Source: Bacillaceae bacterium UBA7792
GTDB lineage: Bacteria > Bacillota > Bacilli > Bacillales > Cytobacillaceae
Reading direction: 5' to 3'
Length of the DNA: 5,721 nucleotides
Assembly: GCA_002480735.1 (NCBI GenBank)
Contig: DLCS01000014.1
Coordinates: 1,071 to 6,791, forward strand
In this document: positions 1 to 5,721 of the stretch, one piece after another
Numbering within the stretch: the first letter of the stretch is position 1
How the letters are laid out: every line of letters starts with the position of its first letter
Position numbers and translations under genes: made by a program
The notes under the pieces: model-generated
Seen by the model: the letters and a program-made list of their open reading frames with translations, nothing else
What the model was told of the DNA's origin: nothing
Database searches by the model: none

Positions 1-10
1 TTCTCTACGT

Positions 11-60
11 TACTCGTACCGAGTAAAACTCGTTCACATATACGTATATGGCTAAAGCCA
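11..60. repeat. Cluster of small inverted repeats downstream of ispF
   Basis: Within 50 nt there are four inverted repeats: TACTCG/CGAGTA (11-16 and 20-25), CGAGT/ACTCG (20-24 and 28-32) sharing its arm with the first, a perfect 14-bp palindrome CATATACGTATATG (37-50), and TGGCT/AGCCA (49-53 and 56-60). On the minus strand these follow the ispF stop, but there is no clear T-run, so an ordinary intrinsic terminator is not evident. It could be the start of the leader of the next gene (gltX by synteny), an RNA processing site or part of a dispersed repeat. The window ends too soon to decide. Confidence 0.5.
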
Positions 61-81
61 GCATCCAATATTAAACAAGGA

Positions 82-561
82 TTACTTTGCCTTTTGCAGC
101 AAAACAACTGCTTGTGCAGCAATCCCTTCTCCTCTTCCAGTGAAACCAAGCTGCTCTGTTGTCGTTGCCTTCACATTGATTTGCTCTGGTGTGCACTCTA
201 GTAATTCAGCAATTCTTGCCTTCATCGGCTCAATATAGGGAGCCATTTTTGGCTTCTGGGCAATGATCGTACAATCGGCATTTACGAGCTCATAGCCTTT
301 TTCCCTAATCATTTTCCAAATATGCTCGAGCAGCTTGGCTGAATCAGCATCCTTAAATGCAGGGTCTGTATCAGGGAAATGCCTCCCGATATCTCCCTCT
401 CCAATTGCTCCTAAGCATGCATCTGTAATCGTATGTAAAAGCACATCTGCATCAGAATGTCCTAGTAGTCCCTTTTCATATGGAATCTCAATTCCTCCAA
501 TGATTAAAGGCCTTCCTTCTGCTAATTGATGTACATCAAAGCCTTGTCCAATTCGAAACAT
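82..561 (-). CDS. ispF: 2-C-methyl-D-erythritol 2,4-cyclodiphosphate synthase IspF
   Basis: IspF is the fifth enzyme of the cytoplasmic MEP isoprenoid pathway. It cyclises 4-diphosphocytidyl-2-C-methyl-D-erythritol 2-phosphate to MEcPP with release of CMP, and the family works as a homotrimer with zinc in the active site. With the start chosen here it has 159 residues, the usual family length. The zinc ligands are visible as D9, H11 (FDVH) and H43 (HSDADVLLH). [10 protein letters not shown] lies at 57-66 and [17 protein letters not shown] at 131-147, both family signatures. Two adjacent ATG codons are possible, at 562-564 and 559-561. The Shine-Dalgarno AAAGGTGA (568-575) ends only 3 nt before the first and 6 nt before the second, and B. 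subtilis IspF begins MFRIGQGF, so I prefer the second. Either start overlaps the ispD stop (by 4 or 1 nt), implying translational coupling. Last gene of the yacL-ispD-ispF unit. Confidence 0.97.
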   Translation of the reverse strand: MFRIGQGFDVHQLAEGRPLIIGGIEIPYEKGLLGHSDADVLLHTITDACLGAIGEGDIGRHFPDTDPAFKDADSAKLLEHIWKMIREKGYELVNADCTIIAQKPKMAPYIEPMKARIAELLECTPEQINVKATTTEQLGFTGRGEGIAAQAVVLLQKAK

Positions 562-1250
562 CATGTATCACCTTTCATCTTCTTTAAGATCGCTTCAGCA
601 AAATACAAATCTTCCTTTGTGGTCAGCTTAATATTATCATAACTTCCTTCCACAATCTTTACGGGATGTTGAATTCTTTCGACAAGACTTGCCTCATCCG
701 TTCCTAAAAACCCCGTATCCTTGGCATGCTGATGGGCTTCTTTTAATATGGAAATACGAAAAGCTTGTGGGGTTTGAATCGCCCACAAGCTTGATCGATC
801 TACCGTTTCAACCACTTCATCATGAAGAACTCTTTTTATCGTATCCTTTACCGGCACCGCTACGACAGCTGCTCCGTATTCATTAGCTACATGAACCGAC
901 TTATGAATGGTAGGAACATCAATAAAAGGCCTTGCTGCATCATGAACAAGAATAATTCCTTCTGAACCAGCGGCTTCCAAGCCGTGATAAACACTATCCT
1001 GCCGCTCTTTCCCGCCATAGACGATCGCTTTTATTTTTTTAATTTGATGCTCTTTTAAGAGGATGTTAAATTCCTCTTCATCTTGAGGGGATATCGCCAA
1101 AACGATCCCGTCACATTTTTCATCTCGTTCAAAGACCTGTAATGTATGAATGAAAACAGGAATGCCCTTTAATTCCAACAGCAATTTATTCTTTCCTGCA
1201 CCCATTCTTTTCCCCTGTCCTGCGGCAGGAATAATGACTTCATAAGCCAT
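561..1250 (-). CDS. ispD: 2-C-methyl-D-erythritol 4-phosphate cytidylyltransferase IspD
   Basis: IspD is the third MEP-pathway enzyme: it joins CTP and 2-C-methyl-D-erythritol 4-phosphate to give CDP-ME and pyrophosphate in the cytoplasm. With the start used here it has 229 residues, typical for the family, and is a single GT-A-like nucleotidyltransferase domain. Visible motifs are the N-terminal glycine-rich CTP-binding loop [15 protein letters not shown] (8-22), GGKERQDSV (79-87), HDAARPF (103-109), VPVKDTIK (132-139), TPQAF (160-164), GTDEAS (183-188) and NIKLTT near the end (206-211). The frame can be extended 6 nt to a TTG at 1254-1256. However, Shine-Dalgarno AGAGGAG (1258-1264) sits 7 nt before the ATG at 1248-1250 and only 1 nt before that TTG, so the ATG is the start. 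It begins 16 nt after the yacL stop and overlaps ispF at its 3' end. Confidence 0.97.
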   Translation of the reverse strand: MAYEVIIPAAGQGKRMGAGKNKLLLELKGIPVFIHTLQVFERDEKCDGIVLAISPQDEEEFNILLKEHQIKKIKAIVYGGKERQDSVYHGLEAAGSEGIILVHDAARPFIDVPTIHKSVHVANEYGAAVVAVPVKDTIKRVLHDEVVETVDRSSLWAIQTPQAFRISILKEAHQHAKDTGFLGTDEASLVERIQHPVKIVEGSYDNIKLTTKEDLYFAEAILKKMKGDT

Positions 1251-1266
1251 AACCAAACTCCTCTTT

Positions 1267-2349
1267 TTACAATGCTCGTTCTAATAATTTGGGCTTGGCA
1301 AAAATCATTCGGCCCGCTGACGTTTGCAGTACACTTGTCACCAATACCTCAATATGCTTCCCAATATAATCGCGGCCGCCTTCAACAACGATCATCGTTC
1401 CGTCATCTAGATATGCAATGCCTTGGTTGTGTTCCTTCCCGTCTTTAATCACCTGTACGCTCATTTCCTCTCCAGGAAGAACAACCGGCTTCACAGCATT
1501 GGCTAAGTCATTAATATTTAATACAGAAACCTTCTGCAGCTCACAAACCTTGTTGAGGTTGAAATCATTCGTTACCACAACACCATTTGTTAGCTTTGCT
1601 AGTTTCACAAGTTTGCTATCTACCTCTTGAATCTCCTCAAAATCTCCCTCATAAATCTCCACATTGATAGAGAGTTCCTTTTGAATACGGTTCAGTATAT
1701 CAAGACCCCTGCGCCCACGATTTCTTTTTAGCACATCGGAAGAATCGGCAATATGCTGCAATTCCTCGAGAACAAATTGCGGAATTACGATGGTTCCTTC
1801 TAGGAATCCCGTTTGGCAAATATCCGCAATTCTACCATCAATTATGACGCTTGTATCTAAGATTTTGAGTACATTCTTCACAGGAGTCTCTGCTTCTTCT
1901 TCACTTGTCTTTTTCTTGTTTCTTGTAAAAAGAGACATGAGTTCATGCCGCTTCTTGAGACCCACCTGAGAGCCTAAATAACCAAATAAAAGCGTTAAAA
2001 GAATGGGTGCGACCGTATTTAAAATCGGTACTTCAATCATATTTAAGGCAAAGCCAACTAGAAATGCAATCGCCAAACCAAAAAACAAACCCACACTTCC
2101 AAATAAAATATCAGCAATTGGAACCTTGATCAGTGACTCTTCAAACCATTTAACAAAGTTTGCGACGTAGTCAACCGCCCAAAAAGAAATAAGATAAAAA
2201 ATAATAGCACCAAGTATGGCGGTTACATAAGGGTTATTAATGATTGTGTTATCATCAAGATTGATTAAAGATAATAGATCTCCAATTAGAAATATTCCAA
2301 GCGTACCACCCGTAATGAGAAAGCATGCTTGAATAATACGTTTGAGCAT
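1267..2349 (-). CDS. yacL: Membrane-anchored PIN/TRAM-domain protein YacL
   Basis: This 360-residue protein matches the YacL family next to disA and ispD in Bacillaceae (B. subtilis YacL is of similar length). About four hydrophobic membrane segments lie at roughly 7-27, 42-62, 82-104 and 108-128. A charged linker (131-158) follows. Then comes a PIN nuclease-fold domain from about 160 to 285, with acidic residues in the expected places: D165 in [12 protein letters not shown]195/E196, D245 in DSKLVKLAK and D262 in TNDFNLN. A TRAM domain, a small nucleic-acid-binding beta barrel, occupies about 290-352. PIN domains usually cut RNA or DNA using metal ions; the exact substrate here is not shown by sequence. 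An in-frame ATG at 2416-2418 would add 23 residues, but the near-perfect Shine-Dalgarno AAAGGAGGTGA (2354-2364) with GGAGG 7 nt before the ATG at 2347-2349, and the family N-terminus MLKRI, fix the shorter start. First gene of the yacL-ispD-ispF unit. Confidence 0.95.
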   Translation of the reverse strand: MLKRIIQACFLITGGTLGIFLIGDLLSLINLDDNTIINNPYVTAILGAIIFYLISFWAVDYVANFVKWFEESLIKVPIADILFGSVGLFFGLAIAFLVGFALNMIEVPILNTVAPILLTLLFGYLGSQVGLKKRHELMSLFTRNKKKTSEEEAETPVKNVLKILDTSVIIDGRIADICQTGFLEGTIVIPQFVLEELQHIADSSDVLKRNRGRRGLDILNRIQKELSINVEIYEGDFEEIQEVDSKLVKLAKLTNGVVVTNDFNLNKVCELQKVSVLNINDLANAVKPVVLPGEEMSVQVIKDGKEHNQGIAYLDDGTMIVVEGGRDYIGKHIEVLVTSVLQTSAGRMIFAKPKLLERAL

Positions 2350-2353
2350 TCCT

Positions 2354-2364
2354 TCACCTCCTTT
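2354..2364 (-). promoter_or_regulatory. Strong Shine-Dalgarno of yacL
   Basis: The minus strand reads AAAGGAGGTGA, almost fully complementary to the Bacillus 16S rRNA tail. The GGAGG core is 7 nt from the ATG at 2347-2349. It is the strongest ribosome site in the window and decides the yacL start against the upstream in-frame ATG at 2416-2418. Confidence 0.9.
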
Positions 2365-2395
2365 TATCATTATAAACAAAATCCAAAATTCAAAA

Positions 2396-2407
2396 CGTAA
2401 TATTACG
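2396..2407. repeat. 12-bp perfect palindrome CGTAATATTACG upstream of yacL
   Basis: CGTAATATTACG reads the same on both strands and lies about 47 bp upstream of the yacL ATG, in the untranslated leader. It overlaps a second inverted repeat with arms AAAACG and CGTTTT separated by 11 nt. This could be an operator for a dimeric regulator or a small RNA hairpin. No known regulator site was recognised, so the role is open. Confidence 0.5.
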
Positions 2408-2455
2408 ACGTTTTTCAAAGATTGTTAGCTGTCTGAAATATGATTGATATATTAG

Positions 2456-2479
2456 AAAAATAGAGTGATTTTCCCACTC
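2456..2479 (-). terminator. Terminator-like hairpin in the disA-yacL gap
   Basis: On the minus strand GAGTG (2479-2475) pairs with CACTC (2467-2463) around a 7-nt A-rich loop, extendable by one G-U pair, and is followed by TATTTTT. The stem is short, so efficiency is uncertain. It lies about 136 nt after the disA stop and about 30-50 nt downstream of the predicted start of the promoter at 2518-2546. It could therefore end disA transcripts, or act as an attenuator or leader hairpin for yacL-ispD-ispF. The opposite strand also has a U-rich run after the same stem, so it may be bidirectional. Confidence 0.45.
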
Positions 2480-2517
2480 ATTATTTTTCCTTTTTATAAA
2501 AAAATTATTACACTTTA

Positions 2518-2546
2518 AGGGTAGCATCGTGGAAAAAAAGTGTCAA
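2518..2546 (-). promoter_or_regulatory. Candidate sigma-A-type promoter for yacL-ispD-ispF
   Basis: The minus strand shows a perfect -35 hexamer TTGACA (2546-2541), a 17-nt spacer, and TACCCT (2523-2518) at the -10 place. An extended -10 TG lies one base upstream (TGCTACCCT). The -35 and spacing are ideal and the -10 is weak by itself, so the TG would matter. Transcription would start near 2511, giving a yacL leader of about 160 nt. An inverted repeat with arms ACACTTT and AAAGTGT (2510-2516 and 2537-2543) brackets the promoter and could be an operator. Supported by pattern only. Confidence 0.5.
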
Positions 2547-2614
2547 ATGAGTACTCTTTCACAAATAGCAACATAAATCGGTTTGCCAAAAGTTTCAATC
2601 ACTCTGTGCTTAGT

Positions 2615-3688
2615 CTATATATGTCTATCCGCAAACAGCTGCTCCTTAATAAGCTTCAGCCCTTCCTTAATTTTCCTCGCACGTACTTCCCCAATTCCGT
2701 CAACCTCGTCCAGTTCCTCAACAGAGGCTGCGACAATATGACGGAGTTCCTTGAATTGATTGACAAGATTATCAATAATCACAGGAGGGAGCCTCGTAAT
2801 TTTATTCAGAACTCGGAAGCCCCTTGGGCATTTATATTCATCAATATGAACATAGCCCTGATAGCCCATTAATTTCAAGACGGCTGAATCCTCTAGCATT
2901 TCTCCATGGGCGAGATCCTGTAGTTTTTTTAGCGTTGAAAAAGGATTGACGTCATCATGAGCGGCATAATCCTTGATAATTAAGACCGCTTCTTCTTCAA
3001 TGTCAGCAAGTAGCTCATTCATCTGCAAACGAATGAGTCTCCCCTCCGTCCCTAGTTCACTCAAATAGGAAAGCAGTTCATTTTTGATTCTCAGAACCAT
3101 TTCCAGACGCCGAATTACTTTTACGATATCACTATAAGTGACCATTTCCTCAAATTCTAATACCCCTAGATTCGCAATACTTTGTTCAAGGACGACCTTA
3201 TATTTTTCTAATGTTTGCAGCGCTTGGTTTGCCTTTGTCAAATTTACTGCTATCTCACGGAGAGCATAGCGAAAATTACCTTGGTATAGAGTAATAACAT
3301 TCCTTCTTTGGGAGATGGCGATAACCAAAGATTTCGTCTGTTTGGCGACTCTTTCCGCTGTGCGATGCCGCATCCCTGTTTCTGTAGATGAAACACTTGG
3401 GTCGGGAGCCAGCTGGGCATTGGCAATGAGAATTTTATCCCCGTTTTCATTAAGAATGATCGCCCCATCCATTTTCGCGAGTTCATAAAGATAGCTGGGA
3501 GAAAATGTGCAATTAATTTGGAAACCACCATCCACGATGTCCTTCACCTTATCATTAGATGCAAATACAATAAGTCCTCCTGTATTTGCACGGAGGACGT
3601 TGTCAATTCCTTCCCGTATCGGTGTACCTGGGGCAATCATCTGAAGTATTTCCGTAACCGTTATTTCGCCGGCCCTTTTATTTTCCAA
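2615..3688 (-). CDS. disA: DNA integrity scanning diadenylate cyclase DisA
   Basis: DisA makes the second messenger c-di-AMP from two ATP. In Bacillus it is an octamer that scans the chromosome; branched DNA such as stalled forks or Holliday junctions inhibits the cyclase. The 357-residue product has family length. The N-terminal cyclase (DAC) domain spans about 10-145, with the DGA motif at 74-76 and RHRTA at 107-111, both intact, so the enzyme should be active. A helical linker follows at about 150-285. A C-terminal helix-hairpin-helix DNA-binding region (about 290-350) includes [14 protein letters not shown]. The start is TTG at 3686-3688: Shine-Dalgarno GGGAGG lies 9 nt upstream, the frame is closed by a TGA at 3704-3706, and the N-terminus aligns with B. 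subtilis DisA. In B. subtilis disA follows radA almost directly, whereas here 331 nt and a terminator separate them. I found no convincing promoter for it in that gap. Confidence 0.97.
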   Translation of the reverse strand: MENKRAGEITVTEILQMIAPGTPIREGIDNVLRANTGGLIVFASNDKVKDIVDGGFQINCTFSPSYLYELAKMDGAIILNENGDKILIANAQLAPDPSVSSTETGMRHRTAERVAKQTKSLVIAISQRRNVITLYQGNFRYALREIAVNLTKANQALQTLEKYKVVLEQSIANLGVLEFEEMVTYSDIVKVIRRLEMVLRIKNELLSYLSELGTEGRLIRLQMNELLADIEEEAVLIIKDYAAHDDVNPFSTLKKLQDLAHGEMLEDSAVLKLMGYQGYVHIDEYKCPRGFRVLNKITRLPPVIIDNLVNQFKELRHIVAASVEELDEVDGIGEVRARKIKEGLKLIKEQLFADRHI

Positions 3689-3990
3689 ATGGACAAACCT
3701 CCCTCATAACTTTTTTTATGCAGGAAAAGGACAAGTGTTCGATCCCCTTTATTAAAGGATATGGATATATGAGGGAAATATTCAAAAGAATAGGCTGTTT
3801 TCGCACGGATTGTAGTTCTGGAATGTCCTTAATACCGGCCATTCCGTTTCATACCAGTCGTGTGATACGCATAGATTGAGCAGCACTTTTCTCCGTAGTT
3901 TCTACAGATAGACTGCATCAAACATCGTTTGTCTAAATATTTATTGTTCAAAAGCAACAATGTTTGAGAAAAGAGCCAAAGAATAAGAGC
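3689..3990. other. Gene-free gap between the radA terminator and disA
   Basis: No reading frame here looks like a gene; both strands have frequent stops. It holds several inverted repeats. CCTTTATTAAAGG (3746-3758) has 6-bp arms. GGAATG/CATTCC (3820-3845) has an inner CC/GG pair. GTAG/CTAC lies at 3895-3905. A nested set lies at 3919-3966, with outer arms CAAACAT/ATGTTTG and inner repeats CAAAC/GTTTG (3919-3931) and ATTGTT/AACAAT (3943-3961). The disA ribosome site GGGAGG is at the left end (3698-3703). I see no consensus sigma-A promoter. A TGAAAC at 3846-3851 resembles an ECF-type -35 but has no matching -10. disA presumably has its own promoter here, not identified. Confidence 0.6.
3919..3966. 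repeat. Nested inverted repeats upstream of disA
   Basis: Outer arms CAAACAT (3919-3925) and ATGTTTG (3960-3966) are exact reverse complements. Inside them lie a hairpin ATTGTT/AACAAT (3943-3948 and 3956-3961, 7-nt loop) and a competing hairpin CAAAC/GTTTG (3919-3923 and 3927-3931, 3-nt loop). The arms can form alternative structures, so a leader RNA or an operator is possible. The region is AT-rich, and chance is a real alternative. Confidence 0.4.
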
Positions 3991-4013
3991 AAAAAGGATC
4001 CCCGAAGGAATCC
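3991..4013 (-). terminator. Intrinsic terminator of radA with UUCG tetraloop
   Basis: On the minus strand GGATTCC (4013-4007) pairs with GGGATCC (4002-3996), one pair being U-G, around a TTCG loop closed by C-G. This is the extra-stable cUUCGg tetraloop. TTTTT (3995-3991) and more T-rich sequence follow. It begins 6 nt after the radA stop, so it should end radA transcripts before disA. Confidence 0.8.
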
Positions 4014-4019
4014 CATGTA

Positions 4020-5405
4020 TTAGAAAGGTGTAGCATTAAAAACCTTATCGATGACTTCTGATAGGGTATTACACGCAATAATCTCGATGTTCTTGAAGGT
4101 ATCGGGATTTCTTAATGCACGGCGGGCAATATATACCTTCCGATAGCCCATCCGTTCAATTTCTCGAATACGTGCTTCTAGCGTCGGGACTTTTTTGAGC
4201 TCCCCTGTCAACCCGATGTCCGCAATAAAGACAACATCATTCGGAATCCCTTTTCCTTTGTAGGAGGAAACAATGCTCATGAGAACAGCCAGGTTACTAG
4301 ACTGCTCCTTTAATCGAATGCCTCCTGTTGTTTTGATCACGACATTTTGCGTCAGCATTTGCAAGCCCGCTCGCTGCTCAAGGATGGCTGTTAACGTGTT
4401 AATTTGGTCCTTTCGCATACACTCACCAATGCGGGAAGGATACGGGGTAAAGGTTGGGGAAACAAGGCTTTCCACCTCTACAATAATCGGCCTTGTCCCC
4501 TCTTTTATAACCGTTAACGCACTGCCACTCACAATTTCATCTCTTTGCGTAATAAAGAATTCCGATGGATTATCAATCGCCCTGAGACCATCCTCCTCCA
4601 TTGAGAAAAATCCCATTTCACCCGTGCTTCCGTAGCGATTTTTGCTTGCAGAGAGCTGCTTTAATTCTTCCCCATCCTCCCCATCAAGCACAAGAACGGT
4701 ATCGACTAAATGCTCAAGAGCGCGCAGGCCAGCGAGCTCATTATCCTTTGTCATCTGCCCGACCATAATGACTGCCCGGGGCCGTTCCGAGCTCTTTGCA
4801 ACCTTCAAAAGGGCATTCGCACATTCCATCGTTTGCGTCGGGCTGCCAGGTCTTGATGGATATTCCTCAAGAACAAAGGTTTGAATACTATCAATGATGA
4901 TCATATCAGGATCAACTACATCAATAATGCCCAGAACATTATTCATGCTTGTGTCCGAGTGAATCCAAATATTTTCATGGATGGATGGAAGGATTCGTTC
5001 CGCGCGGTTCTTGATTTGGCTTTCGCTTTCTTCCCCAGAAGCATAAAGGACCTTGTAGCCTTTTGAGGCCAGATCCTGACTCACTTGTAAAAGCAGTGTC
5101 GACTTCCCAGCTCCAGGTACTGCCGTAATAATTGAAAGCGAGTCCCTTACAATCCCCCCGCCCATGACTCGATTAAATTCAGAAATCGAGGTGATCATTC
5201 GGTCACTTTTGGAAGAGCTGGTATCTAACAACCGCTTTACAGGAATATTGCTTTTGGCTACCCGCGGTTTTATTTGCTTCGTTTCTCCACCGCTCATTTC
5301 TTCTTTAAGGGTACCCCGCTCCCCACATCCATTGCAAAATCCCTGCCATTTGGGGTGCTGGGTTTCACAGCTTGAACATATATAGACTGTTTTTACTTTT
5401 TTCAA
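4020..5405 (-). CDS. radA: Diverged DNA repair protein RadA (Sms)
   Basis: RadA is a RecA-like ATPase that drives branch migration of recombination intermediates. The 461-residue protein has family length and order: a zinc finger with C10, C13, C24 and C27; a RecA-type ATPase with Walker A at 95-102, GEES at 124-127, Walker B MIIIDS ending in D172-S173 and the RadA-specific KNRYG at 255-259; and a Lon-like C-terminal domain from about 290. Several near-invariant RadA positions differ. Walker A is AVPGAGKS rather than GDPGIGKS, VGQMTKDN replaces VGHVTKEG, and the Lon-domain EPAxDLA stretch reads EQSSNLA (367-373). It may be a paralogue or a fast-evolving orthologue; position after clpC favours orthologue or in-place replacement. 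The start is TTG (5403-5405), since a TGA lies in frame three codons upstream; ribosome pairing is GAGG or GAAGG upstream. Terminators on both sides make radA monocistronic; a TTGACC -35-like element (5455-5460) lacks a good -10. Confidence 0.93.
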   Translation of the reverse strand: MKKVKTVYICSSCETQHPKWQGFCNGCGERGTLKEEMSGGETKQIKPRVAKSNIPVKRLLDTSSSKSDRMITSISEFNRVMGGGIVRDSLSIITAVPGAGKSTLLLQVSQDLASKGYKVLYASGEESESQIKNRAERILPSIHENIWIHSDTSMNNVLGIIDVVDPDMIIIDSIQTFVLEEYPSRPGSPTQTMECANALLKVAKSSERPRAVIMVGQMTKDNELAGLRALEHLVDTVLVLDGEDGEELKQLSASKNRYGSTGEMGFFSMEEDGLRAIDNPSEFFITQRDEIVSGSALTVIKEGTRPIIVEVESLVSPTFTPYPSRIGECMRKDQINTLTAILEQRAGLQMLTQNVVIKTTGGIRLKEQSSNLAVLMSIVSSYKGKGIPNDVVFIADIGLTGELKKVPTLEARIREIERMGYRKVYIARRALRNPDTFKNIEIIACNTLSEVIDKVFNATPF

Positions 5406-5458
5406 ATGCCTTCATCCTCGCCCATTAAGTCTTTTCTTAACCTTAATACAAAATGGTC

Positions 5459-5502
5459 AAAAAAGAAATGAGGTATTCACTCATCTTCCAGTGAATACCT
5501 CA
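5459..5502 (-). terminator. Strong intrinsic terminator after clpC
   Basis: A perfect 13-bp stem is formed by 5469-5481 and 5490-5502 (TGAGGTATTCACT and its reverse complement) with an 8-nt loop. On the minus strand it is followed by TTTCTTTTTT (5468-5459). It begins 7 nt after the clpC stop and should end the upstream clpC transcript before radA. The opposite strand lacks a T-run after the stem, so it works in the clpC direction. Confidence 0.95.
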
Positions 5503-5509
5503 GGTCGTA

Positions 5510-5721
5510 TTATTTGTTTAGCTGCGGGGTGCCTGATTTAACGGTAAATTCGCCATTCTCCACATCGATTGTGACAAACTGGCCCGTTAAAACGGCTCCT
5601 TTCAGAAGCTCTTCAGAAAGGCGATCCTCAATATGCTTTTGAATCGCTCTTCTAAGCGGACGAGCACCATATTCTGGGTCGTAGCCTTCTTCAGCAATCT
5701 TTTCAATGGCCGCTTCAGTCA
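5510..5721 (-). CDS. clpC: ATP-dependent Clp protease ATPase subunit ClpC (3' end)
   Basis: Only the last 69 complete codons and the stop are in the window; the gene continues to the right. The frame, starting with a partial codon at 5720-5721, carries [16 protein letters not shown], the sensor-2 region with the GAR motif in the small domain of the second AAA+ module of Hsp100/ClpC proteins. RLSEELL, a short beta-rich end and the C-terminus PQLNK follow. ClpC is a cytoplasmic hexameric unfoldase that feeds proteins to ClpP and, in Bacillus, works with adaptors such as McsB and MecA. In Bacillaceae it is the last gene of the CtsR-controlled ctsR-mcsA-mcsB-clpC set, and radA often follows in the same transcript. 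Here a strong terminator follows the stop directly. Confidence 0.95.
   Translation of the reverse strand, partial: TEAAIEKIAEEGYDPEYGARPLRRAIQKHIEDRLSEELLKGAVLTGQFVTIDVENGEFTVKSGTPQLNK

Noticed and set aside
2367..2375. Perfect TATAAT on the minus strand just before the yacL ribosome site
   Set aside because: Transcription would start inside the Shine-Dalgarno, and no -35 is found at a proper distance. It is probably chance in AT-rich DNA.
2347..2418. Longer yacL start at 2416-2418
   Set aside because: The extra 23 codons run through the palindrome and the strong Shine-Dalgarno and do not match the family N-terminus.
2540..2872. Plus-strand open frame of 110 codons overlapping the 3' end of disA
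   Set aside because: It lies mostly antisense to disA, has no recognisable domain and no good ribosome site; disA is a well-conserved gene on the other strand.
3824..3851. TGAAAC upstream of disA as a sigma-M type -35, as known for the disA region in B. subtilis
   Set aside because: The -10 position 16 nt downstream reads AGGACA, unlike the CGTNTA-type consensus.
3689..3990. c-di-AMP (ydaO/yuaA) riboswitch or a small gene upstream of disA
   Set aside because: I could not recognise the conserved riboswitch core, and short frames such as the one starting near 3823 on the plus strand stop after fewer than 20 codons without a ribosome site.
4273..5385. Plus-strand open frames opposite radA
   Set aside because: They are antisense shadows of the radA coding sequence with no family resemblance or ribosome sites.
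5451..5468. GGTCAAA-like element before radA as a CtsR heat-shock operator
   Set aside because: Only one half-site is present; the second direct repeat reads GAAATGA, and the match falls in the T-run of the clpC terminator.

Overview
The window comes from a low-to-moderate-GC Gram-positive genome. The gene order and protein sequences point to the family Bacillaceae; I cannot name the species. All genes lie on the minus strand. Read in the direction of transcription (right to left) the order is clpC (3' end only), radA, disA, yacL, ispD, ispF. This is the conserved block that in Bacillus subtilis continues ctsR-mcsA-mcsB-clpC-radA-disA-yacL-ispD-ispF-gltX, so upstream stress genes probably lie to the right of the window and gltX to the left.

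Layout: 5510-5721 is the C-terminal end of ClpC, followed by a very strong intrinsic terminator (5459-5502). radA (4020-5405, TTG start) encodes a clearly diverged RadA and is followed 6 nt after its stop by a compact terminator with a UUCG tetraloop (3991-4013). A gap of 331 nt (3689-4019) follows, with inverted repeats but no gene. disA (2615-3688, TTG start) encodes the DNA-integrity scanning diadenylate cyclase. A second AT-rich gap (2350-2614) carries a good vegetative-type promoter, a terminator-like hairpin and a 12-bp palindrome. Then comes the tightly packed unit yacL-ispD-ispF (82-2349). The last 81 nt (1-81) hold a cluster of small inverted repeats.

Functionally the genes are a protein unfoldase (ClpC), two DNA-repair or DNA-surveillance proteins (RadA branch-migration helicase, DisA c-di-AMP synthase), a membrane-anchored PIN/TRAM protein (YacL), and two enzymes of the non-mevalonate (MEP) isoprenoid pathway (IspD step 3, IspF step 5). 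The main departure from the B. subtilis arrangement is that the block appears split into separate transcription units: clpC | radA | disA | yacL-ispD-ispF. radA is insulated by terminators on both sides. Together with the diverged RadA motifs, this is the part most worth a second look. I see no mobile element, CRISPR array, tRNA or rRNA, and no clearly new multi-gene system.
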